Below, piece by piece: positions 54,487 to 64,000 of a DNA stretch of 64,000 bases. The position numbers and the translations under genes are program-made. The stretch is from Echinarachnius parma (Eukaryota; Echinodermata; Echinoidea; Clypeasteroida; Echinarachniidae), in assembly GCA_037951105.1 (NCBI GenBank), contig JBAMJV010009066.1:101178-165177 (forward strand), written 5' to 3'. Numbering within the stretch: the stretch's first letter is position 1; each line of letters begins with the position of its first letter. A model generated the notes under the pieces. It saw only the letters and a program-made list of their open reading frames with translations. It made no database searches and was not told where the DNA came from.

Positions 54487-55821
54487 TGTCAACTCTAGGT
54501 ACTGTATTTACCCTGGTTAACGACAGATTTGGTTCTGTTATCATGAAATGTATGCAATACTCAAATAAGGCGCACCACACAAGAATATAAAGTTCAAACA
54601 AACTTTTAATAAGAGCCAATGGTTCCAGCTCTTAAAATAAATCAACTGAATCACTTTATGCAAGTTTACCTCTCATAAATGAAATTGAATGGTAGCATAA
54701 GTATACAACAATTCAAGTCATAACATACAAGCACAATGTTGCGAAATACTATCAAACTACACCATATCAGGATCTGTTGGATCATATGGGTCACAACATG
54801 GCTTTGCTAAACACAGTAGACATATCCATATAATCAGTTATCTTGATCTGAATATTTAATCAGATAGTGTGGCAGAAACATGGCCTTAATCCATGAATCA
54901 AATATTAAGTATAATGGCCAAATGGTTGAATAGCACCTTAAAATGGGGCGGTTGCTATGCCGAGAGTCCTTCAGTCTAGTGTGAGTTCGGTAGCGGGTTG
55001 CAGTTCATGCGCGACACTGACGATCATCGTCGACGACGGCGTCGAGCACGAGTTCGTGAAGATCGATGACCAAGCAGCCGATGAGTGCTACGAAGAGTAC
55101 GTTGAAGTACGACGACGTGGTACGACTAACGCTCACGAGGATCGCGTGAAGTACGAGTCCACGATGAGTACGAGGTCCACGAAGTAGCCGAGGAGTACGA
55201 CGTGCAGGTCGATGACGAATACGAAGTACGGAGTACTGGGTATGGCTACGAAGTATGTGCTACGAAGTACGGGGTTCTGGGTACGGGGTTCTGGCCCAGC
55301 TCGTCCAGTAAATGCTGAGATGACAGAAGTTGAGGGGAAATGGAGGCTTCTCCTGGCCTGTGCTGCCTGAAGTTGCCACTGGAAGATGGCTGCCAAAGCT
55401 GTCATGCCTGTGCTGCATAACATACATAAAGCGTGTGCCTCATCCTTGGTGCCTCCAATTTCACCACAACATCACACCTAGTGCACAACCTGCTCCTAGG
55501 AAAGCATAGTATCAACTGACTATACCACCCAGAACTCACATGTCTCCCTCATTTACTGTACCCCTCTTGCTCACACTTCTGCACAAACACAAAAGATCCC
55601 TTCTCACACACAAAAGATCCAATCTGCACTAAGCATTCAAAACATCCACCACTCCCTTAATTACCCCCAACTAGTTAGACTGGTAACACTTTTCCTTACC
55701 ATCAACCCCTGGTACTATGTAGCATTACCGGCTAGATGGGTTAAAATACAGACTATATGCAATCAATAATAACATAGTGGAAAGGGGGGGGGGGGGGGTG
55801 TAGCTCATTTACATTGTGACA
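54487..55821 (-). repeat. LTR shared by array units 2 and 3 (1335 bp)
   Basis: Same as the LTR at 48202-49534 except for a G15 instead of G13 run; no other difference was noticed by eye. PBS for unit 2 is at 54482-54465 and the purine tract of unit 3 at 55837-55822. Confidence 0.88.
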
Positions 55822-56020
55822 TATCTCCCCATCCTTCGAGAAATTTTTATAATTTCACAAGAGAAAATAAAAAGGGAGAGATTTTCTCTGAGTTGACTTC
55901 ACCTGGGGGAAAAAATACATGTTAGTGGAGTGATTTTCTCCGACTTAAATCAGAAAGAACAGTCCTCATTAGTCAAGTCAAAAAATGGGGTCATCATGTT
56001 TGGCGTTAAGTAAAATAATT

Positions 56021-59000
56021 TTATGTTTCTGGAATCCTACTGAGGTAATCGGCACCGACGTTTTCGCTACCCTTGATCGCGATGATGGTGAAGCGATACG
56101 GCTGTAGCGCTAGTGCCCATCTGAGGATCCTTGCGTTCGCAACTTTTGACCTTGCGATGCATGTCAGTGGTTGGTGATCAGTTTCCAGTTGGAAATGCTT
56201 ACCCAACAGATAGGGTTCAAACTTTTGTGTTCCCCAAACGACTGCTAAGCATTCTCGTTCCATTATGGAATACCGCTGTTCTCTTGGTAGGAGTTTACGG
56301 CTGGCGTAAGCGATGGGGAATTTCTTACCATCCTCCTCCTGCAGGAGGATAGCTCCTAATCCGACATCTGAGGCATCAGTCCTCAAGATGAAGGGAGTTG
56401 TCAGGTCAGGAAGATGGAGGATGGGTTCTGTCTCGAGCTTCTGCTTCAAGGTGTTGAACGCCTTTTCTTCCGTGTCTCCCCATCTGATGAGTGTTGGTTC
56501 CCCTTTCTTTGTACGATCAGTCAATGGAGCTGCAATGGCGGCAAAGTTGGGTATGAAGCGCCTGGAATACCCCACCAGGCCTAGAAAAGAGCGGAGTTGT
56601 TTCTTGGTCTTAGGTCTTGGGGCCTCTTTTACTGCAGTGATCTTGTCTTGCACTGGTCGGAGCTGTCCTTGACCTACGTTGTGACCGAGAAATTCGACAC
56701 TCTTGCATCCAACGATGCACTTGGTTGGTCTCGCCGTCAAGTTAGCCTTCTTCAATCTTTCCAGCACTTCTCTGAGGGTGACCAGGTGCTCCTCGAAAGT
56801 AGCTGTGTGGATTAGAATGTCATCTATGAAATTGTCTACGTTGTCTAAGCCACGGAGTAAGTCCCTCATGATACGGCTGAAACTTGCAGGTGCGTTCACT
56901 AACCCGAATGGCATATTCTTGAAGTGAAACAAACCATCCGATGTCACAAATGCTGTGAGTTCCTTGGCGTTATCGGTGAGTGGCACCTGCCAATATCCTT
57001 TCGATAAGTCAATCTTCGTTAAGTACTGGTCCCGCGCTAGCTTTGCGAAGATTTCTTCCTGATCTGGGATTGGTTCTGCATCTGTTACGGTGACTTGGTT
57101 CAGCTTACGGTAATCGCAACAAAACCTGTTTGATCCATCTTTTTTCTTTACTATGACTACAGGTGAGGCATATGGTGAAGAAGATGGCTCCACAATTCCT
57201 AGGTCGATCATTTTCTGCACCTCCTTCGTCACCTCACCACGCAATGCATGGGGTAGAGGGTATGGTCTGCTCTTGATGGGTTCCTTGTCTCGAAGTTTGA
57301 TGTCGTGCTTGCCCAAGTTGGTCAATCCGGGCATGTCAGTCAAGATTTCTTGGTACTCTTGAAGAAGAGAGGTGATAGTCTCACGCTGACCTTGGTCAAG
57401 TTGTGGGCCTAACTTCACATCATCAAGAGATTCTGTGGGGGAGAGAGTTGGGAGGTGAAGAAGATCACGCTGCGATGTAGGATGATTTTCATCTTCGTCG
57501 TCGTCTTCTTCCATCATGCCATCGTCCACCACAGAGACACCTGCAACATCAGACTCGTCATCATTGTCGTTCCTCCTGAAGAACTTCTTCAAAAGGTTAG
57601 CATGGAAGGTCTTCACCTTCCCGTTCATGTTGATCTTGTAGTCCAGATGTCCGACCTTCTGAACTACCTTGAAAGGTCCCTGCCAATGCATCAACAACTT
57701 GTTTGTGTCGGATGGGAGTAGGAGCAGGACCTCATCACCTACTTCAAACTTCCGATCCTTCGCTTTCCGATTGTACTGTCTTCTGTATTTCTCAGCAGAC
57801 TTGCCAAGATTCTCCTGAGCTACTTGACAGGTTGCCTCCAGTCGGTCCTTTAGGTCCAACACGTACTGATACGTGGTCTTTGTGTCCGGCTCATCCACCT
57901 CTCCAGTCCAGAGCTCATGAAGAATGGCCAGCGGTCCACGGACTACCCTTCCGAACAAGAGCTCGAACGGTGAAAATCCTGTGCTCTCCTGGACTGCTTC
58001 CCTGTAGGCAAAAAGTAGAGGGTTAATATATCTATCCCAATCCTTTGGACGTTCCTCGCACATCTTGCGAAGCATGGACTTAAGTGTACCATTGAAGCGT
58101 TCGACTAAGCCGTTACATGCAGGATGATACGGTGTCGTCGTCATCTGTCGGATGGAGAGTAAACGACTCACTTCCCTCATCAGATCCGATGTGAACTGGC
58201 CTCCCCGGTCTGTTAACACTTCCCGTGGTATCCCTACTCTTGAGTAGATGTCCACCAGTGCTTCAGCTACAGTCTGTGTGTCTATCCGGCGGAGTGCTAC
58301 AGCTTCTGGATAACGCGTAGCATAGTCAACAACGGTCAGTATGAATCGGTTTCCTTTGCTTGTGGCAGGCTCGATCGGTCCAACGATGTCCATGGCAATG
58401 CGGCGGAAAGGTTCATCGATAAGGGGTGTAGATCCCAGGGGTACCTTTGATACCTTTCCTTTTGGCGACATCCTTTGGCACTGTCCACACGAACGACAAT
58501 AGCGCACCACATCAGCATGCATCCCTGGCCAGAAAAAATGCATTAGAATCTTCTCACTGGTCTTCTTGTTTCCCAAGTGACCTCCTAAGATAGATTCGTG
58601 TGCCAGCTTCAAGACCTGGTTCCTGAATTTCAAAGGCACTACGACTTGCATCACAACGTCTGATCCTGGGGTTGCATCATGGAATCTCCGGTACAAAATG
58701 GCCTTTTTGTACACGAAGGAAGATGATTTACCTTGCTTGGTTGTCCTCTCATCTCCTTCATCTGCAAGCTTCCGCACGGATTTCAGCATCTCGTCCTGAC
58801 GCTGCGCTTGAATCAAATCGTCAACAGACACAATGGCTTCCAGTGGTTCAGGTACAAGGAGGGGAGGCCTTTTCCTTCCCGCCTGCTTCTTCTGTCCTCG
58901 TGTCTCCACTGCATTGGCCTGATGACTTGGCTCCCATTTCAGATCCGGGTCTGTAGGTTCACGGACACCAGTCACGTTTCCAAGTATGAGATCATACACC

Positions 59001-60486
59001 GGTGATGACATACATAATGCCTCAATCTTACCCTTTAGATAGGGTGTATCAACATCAATAATTGCGACTTGAAACCTTCTTGCTGTTCCGTCAATGAGAA
59101 CACATATCCGTTCTTCTCCAATGAGTTGCTCCTCCAACACCAGGTTACGTCGCACAACGACAGTCGAACATCCTGTGTCACGAAGCACATCGACGGGTTT
59201 CCCATTCACGATACCGTGGCACACTGGCATGGTGTCTCCACATGGTCCACATGCAGCTGCTGACAATACCGGCAGTGTACCACCAGACGCTAACTTCACC
59301 GCGGCACCATCATCAGTGAGGTTCTCCTCAACGATAAGGCACATTCCTTTCTGCTCTTGCGGGTCAGTCATCTCACTCGGCTCCATATGAGGTGGCTCTG
59401 CTGGTCCTGCACCCTCTCCATCCTCGGGTTGACCTGCCTGTGACCTGCCTTCGGAGAGACTCGCACCCTTCTCCTTGCGACTTCTGTTATCTGGGCAATT
59501 CCACGAAGTATGACCAAGTTTAGCACATTTGAAACATTTTATTGACATTCGAGATTGTGACTGATTTCCTGTGTTAGGTACTGACCCTTTGGGAGTATTA
59601 GGTCTGTTAATACTACTGTTACTATTAGAAGTATGAGTACTGGACTGCTGGGCTCCACTGTAACTTGGCTTGTCTCTCATTCTCCTCACTCTAGGATCTG
59701 AATGAGCATGCCGATACTGATCCGCTAGTGTTAACACCTCTGTCAGCGACTTGGGCTGACGTTCCTTAATGAACACAAGTAAATCCTTACCACAAATGTC
59801 AAACACTTGCTCCTGGATCATCAAGGATTTCAATCCATCTAAGTCATTATCATACGGGCTAAGCTCTATCCATCTACAAAGGTGCGTTTCGATTCTAGAG
59901 GCGTACTGGACAAATGACTCACCCTGTCTGAGTTTAGATTGTCTAAACTTCAATCTGTATCCTTCTTCGTCAGATCGAAACCTTTCAAAAGTGAAGATTT
60001 AACGACGTCATAATCGTTGGCCTGTCCAGTAGTCAGCCTAGAAATTATATCTAAAGCTTTACCTGACAACAGTGCAGAGACTGCAAGGGCCCAATCTGCC
60101 TTGTCCCATCCTACGCATGAGGCATATCTCTCAAACCTAGACAGATAACTATCAATGTCATCTTTACCATCCTGGAAAACTGGGAGAGGGGGAATATTGG
60201 GTTTACTTACTGGCTTTGGGGTCGGTCCCGTCTTATTCTCCTTCCTTAGTTCCTCAAGCCTGATCTGCTGAGCTACTAAGTTAACCTCTAGTTCCCTAGC
60301 TTCAACATCAGCCTGTCTAACTTCTACCTCAGCCTGTCTAACGTCTATCTGAGCCTGCCTAGCTGCCGCTCTCTCATCCCTAGCTTCATCCCTAGCCTCT
60401 CGCACACAATCATCCACATATTGTCTCAACTCTAGCCCACTCAAACCAAATTCTTGGCCTTGTGCAAGAAATTTGTCTCTATCCAT
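56021..60486 (-). pseudogene. gag-pol: Gag-Pol of array unit 3, same gag frameshift as unit 2
   Basis: Shares with unit 2 the missing C (about 59968) and the Asp-to-His change in Gag. In addition it has Tyr-to-Ser in the GYYRRFIPN motif near the RT/RNase H boundary (GGAATACC at 56564) and a T-to-G change near 58348. The remainder of pol is open and motif-complete. Confidence 0.9.
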
Positions 60487-60773
60487 ACTGTGAGGCACAC
60501 CAAGGATAAGTTTGCACACTTACCAAAGAATGAGCTTTTATGCTGCTACTGCTGCTGCTGCTCCACAATCAGTCGGCGAAGACTGGTACAGGCACTGGCT
60601 GCATCGAAGAAGCCTCCCTGCCTCAACTTGTGTCACTATCCACGATGAAGTGGCCTAACAATATGAAGAACAAAATTTCATTAGTGCACACAAATACAGA
60701 GTAATCTGCGGTACATTCACAATTTAACCTAACCTATCAATTAGGAAACTAGTCCCTTCGTGGTCGCCATTTA

Positions 60774-62108
60774 TGTCAACTCTAGGTACTGTATTTACCC
60801 TGGTTAACGACAGATTTGGTTCTGTTATCATGAAATGTATGCAATACTCAAATAAGGCGCACCACACAAGAATATAAAGTTCAAACAAACTTTTAATAAG
60901 AGCCAATGGTTCCAGCTCTTAAAATAAATCAACTGAATCACTTTATGCAAGTTTACCTCTCATAAATGAAATTGAATGGTAGCATAAGTATACAACAATT
61001 CAAGTCATAACATACAAGCACAATGTTGCGAAATACTATCAAACTACACCATATCAGGATCTGTTGGATCATATGGGTCACAACATGGCTTTGCTAAACA
61101 CAGTAGACATATCCATATAATCAGTTATCTTGATCTGAATATTTAATCAGATAGTGTGGCAGAAACATGGCCTTAATCCATGAATCAAATATTAAGTATA
61201 ATGGCCAAATGGTTGAATAGCACCTTAAAATGGGGCGGTTGCTATGCCGAGAGTCCTTCAGTCTAGTGTGAGTTCGGTAGCGGGTTGCAGTTCATGCGCG
61301 ACACTGACGATCATCGTCGACGACGGCGTCGAGCACGAGTTCGTGAAGATCGATGACCAAGCAGCCGATGAGTGCTACGAAGAGTACGTTGAAGTACGAC
61401 GACGTGGTACGACTAACGCTCACGAGGATCGCGTGAAGTACGAGTCCACGATGAGTACGAGGTCCACGAAGTAGCCGAGGAGTACGACGTGCAGGTCGAT
61501 GACGAATACGAAGTACGGAGTACTGGGTATGGCTACGAAGTATGTGCTACGAAGTACGGGGTTCTGGGTACGGGGTTCTGGCCCAGCTCGTCCAGTAAAT
61601 GCTGAGATGACAGAAGTTGAGGGGAAATGGAGGCTTCTCCTGGCCTGTGCTGCCTGAAGTTGCCACTGGAAGATGGCTGCCAAAGCTGTCATGCCTGTGC
61701 TGCATAACATACATAAAGCGTGTGCCTCATCCTTGGTGCCTCCAATTTCACCACAACATCACACCTAGTGCACAACCTGCTCCTAGGAAAGCATAGTATC
61801 AACTGACTATACCACCCAGAACTCACATGTCTCCCTCATTTACTGTACCCCTCTTGCTCACACTTCTGCACAAACACAAAAGATCCCTTCTCACACACAA
61901 AAGATCCAATCTGCACTAAGCATTCAAAACATCCACCACTCCCTTAATTACCCCCAACTAGTTAGACTGGTAACACTTTTCCTTACCATCAACCCCTGGT
62001 ACTATGTAGCATTACCGGCTAGATGGGTTAAAATACAGACTATATGCAATCAATAATAACATAGTGGAAAGGGGGGGGGGGGGGGTGTAGCTCATTTACA
62101 TTGTGACA
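60774..62108 (-). repeat. LTR shared by array units 3 and 4 (1335 bp)
   Basis: Matches the other internal LTRs, with a G15 run. PBS for unit 3 is at 60769-60752; the purine tract of unit 4 is at 62124-62109. Confidence 0.88.
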
Positions 62109-62307
62109 TATCTCCCCATCCTTCGAGAAATTTTTATAATTTCACAAGAGAAAATAAAAAGGGAGAGATTTTCTCTGAGTTGACTTCACCTGGGGGAAAA
62201 AATACATGTTAGTGGAGTGATTTTCTCCGACTTAAATCAGAAAGAACAGTCCTCATTAGTCAAGTCAAAAAATGGGGTCATCATGTTTGGCGTTAAGTAA
62301 AATAATT

Positions 62308-64000
62308 TTATGTTTCTGGAATCCTACTGAGGTAATCGGCACCGACGTTTTCGCTACCCTTGATCGCGATGATGGTGAAGCGATACGGCTGTAGCGCTAG
62401 TGCCCATCTGAGGATCCTTGCGTTCGCAACTTTTGACCTTGCGATGCATGTCAGTGGTTGGTGATCAGTTTCCAGTTGGAAATGCTTACCCAACAGATAG
62501 GGTTCAAACTTTTGTGTTCCCCAAACGACTGCTAAGCATTCTCGTTCCATTATGGAATACCGCTGTTCTCTTGGTAGGAGTTTACGGCTGGCGTAAGCGA
62601 TGGGGAATATTTACCATCCTCCTCCTGCAGGAGGATAGCTCCTAATCCGACATCTGAGGCATCAGTCCTCAAGATGAAGGGAGTTGTCAGGTCAGGAAGA
62701 TGGAGGATGGGTTCTGTCTCGAGCTTCTGCTTCAAGGTGTTGAACGCCTTTTCTTCCGTGTCTCCCCATCTGATGAGTGTTGGTTCCCCTTTCTTTGTAC
62801 GATCAGTCAATGGAGCTGCAATGGCGGCAAAGTTGGGTATGAAGCGCCTGGAATACCCCACCAGGCCTAGAAAAGAGCGGAGTTGTTTCTTGGTCTTAGG
62901 TCTTGGGGCCTCTTTTACTGCAGTGATCTTGTCTTGCACTGGTCGGAGCTGTCCTTGACCTACGTTGTGACCGAGAAATTCGACACTCTTGCATCCAACG
63001 ATGCACTTGGTTGGTCTCGCCGTCAAGTTAGCCTTCTTCAATCTTTCCAGCACTTCTCTGAGGGTGACCAGGTGCTCCTCGAAAGTAGCTGTGTGGATTA
63101 GAATGTCATCTATGAAATTGTCTACGTTGTCTAAGCCACGGAGTAAGTCCCTCATGATACGGCTGAAACTTGCAGGTGCGTTCACTAACCCGAATGGCAT
63201 ATTCTTGAAGTGAACAAACCATCCGATGTCACAAATGCTGTGAGTTCCTTGGCGTTATCGGTGAGTGGCACCTGCCAATATCCTTTCGATAAGTCAATCT
63301 TCGTTAAGTACTGGTCCCGCGCTAGCTTTGCGAAGATTTCTTCCTGATCTGGGATTGGTTCTGCATCTGTTACGGTGACTTGGTTCAGCTTACGGTAATC
63401 GCAACAAAACCTGTTTGATCCATCTTTTTTCTTTACTATGACTACAGGTGAGGCATATGGTGAAGAAGATGGCTCCACAATTCCTAGGTCGATCATTTTC
63501 TGCACCTCCTTCGTCACCTCACCACGCAATGCATGGGGTAGAGGGTATGGTCTGCTCTTGATGGGTTCCTTGTCTCGAAGTTTGATGTCGTGCTTGCCCA
63601 AGTTGGTCAATCCGGGCATGTCAGTCAAGATTTCTTGGTACTCTTGAAGAAGAGAGGTGATAGTCTCACGCTGACCTTGGTCAAGTTGTGGGCCTAACTT
63701 CACATCATCAAGAGATTCTGTGGGGGAGAGAGTTGGGAGGTGAAGAAGATCACGCTGCGATGTAGGATGATTTTCATCTTCGTCGTCGTCTTCTTCCATC
63801 ATGCCATCGTCCCACCACAGAGACACCTGCAACATCAGACTCGTCATCATTGTCGTTCCTCCTGAAGAACTTCTTCAAAAGGTTAGCATGGAAGGTCTTC
63901 ACCTTCCCGTTCATGTTGATCTTGTAGTCCAGATGTCCGACCTTCTGAACTACCTTGAAAGGTCCCTGCCAATGCATCAACAACTTGTTTGTGTCGGATG
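62308..64000 (-). pseudogene. gag-pol: Gag-Pol of array unit 4, C-terminal part, three frameshifts
   Basis: Covers the GPF module, RT and RNase H. Compared with units 1-3 there is a net one-base loss at about 62609, a one-base loss at about 63213 (GTGAACAAACC for GTGAAACAAACC), and a one-base gain at about 63811 (GTCCCACC for GTCCACC). It shares Tyr-to-Ser with unit 3. Three indels in 1.7 kb of an otherwise near-identical unit may be real decay or consensus errors near a contig edge. The 5' part is outside the window. Confidence 0.85.

Larger units (their letters stand above)
43173..64000 (-). mobile_element. Tandem array of a Gmr1-like Ty3/Gypsy LTR retrotransposon (at least 3.3 units)
   Basis: Units repeat every ~6287 bp (gag-pol stops at 43448, 49734, 56021, 62308), with one LTR between neighbouring internal regions. 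Sense runs right to left. Each internal region has a PBS next to the 3' end of the 5' LTR, one long gag-pol frame, and a purine tract before the next LTR. Sequence differences between units are few. The low-coordinate end is a 76-bp LTR stub fused to LINE copy B. The right end is outside the window. Confidence 0.92.

Noticed and set aside
43173-64000. Array as a pure assembly duplication of one unit
   Set aside because: Not rejected outright, but units carry distinct private and nested changes and different G-run lengths, which a simple copy error would not create. Spanning reads are needed to settle it.

Overview
The window is animal nuclear DNA, most likely from an invertebrate deuterostome and plausibly an echinoderm. 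Three things point that way: intron-containing genes for a secreted two-FAS1-domain protein and for an IgGFc-binding-type protein, a Ty3/Gypsy element of the Gmr1 type (a group described from deuterostomes), and very dense MITEs and homopolymers. The species assignment is inference. I saw no bacterial operons, CRISPR array, or rRNA or tRNA gene.

Layout. 1-2.7 kb: 5' part of a non-LTR retrotransposon (LINE, minus strand) with an intact ORF1 and the start of ORF2. 2.7-14.4 kb: two paralogous five-exon FAS1 genes arranged head to head (minus strand 6672-3173, plus strand 11204-13962). They share exon phases, TATA box and 5' leader, and the 4.5 kb between them is filled with MITEs. 14.4-25.9 kb: no coding sequence recognised; degenerate tandem repeats, poly(G)/poly(C) runs, and an array of tiny GC-closed hairpins near 21.0-21.4 kb. 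25.9-37.8 kb: a plus-strand gene with an IgGFc-binding N-terminal domain, with a candidate signal-peptide exon at 25943-26093, a roughly 10-kb intron crowded with TTAA-flanked MITEs, and exons at 36092-37179 and 37506-37782; its 3' end is not visible. 38.6-43.2 kb: a third, fragmentary FAS1 gene copy (3' end only), interrupted by a second LINE copy whose ORF2 is broken. 43.2-64 kb: a tandem array of a Gmr1-like LTR retrotransposon (minus strand, period about 6287 bp) in which neighbouring units share a single LTR of about 1.33 kb. Unit 1 has an intact gag-pol, units 2 and 3 carry the same one-base frameshift in gag, and unit 4 runs off the window.

The most interesting content is the retroelement array: integrase lies upstream of reverse transcriptase (copia-like order in a gypsy-like element), the Gag region resembles a SCAN domain, and the units form a shared-LTR tandem array whose low-coordinate end is fused to a LINE ORF1. 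Next come the mini-hairpin array, the many TTAA-specific MITE families, and the FAS1 inverted gene pair with its debris. The FAS1 and IgGFc-type genes are the only host genes recognised; both encode predicted secreted or extracellular proteins.
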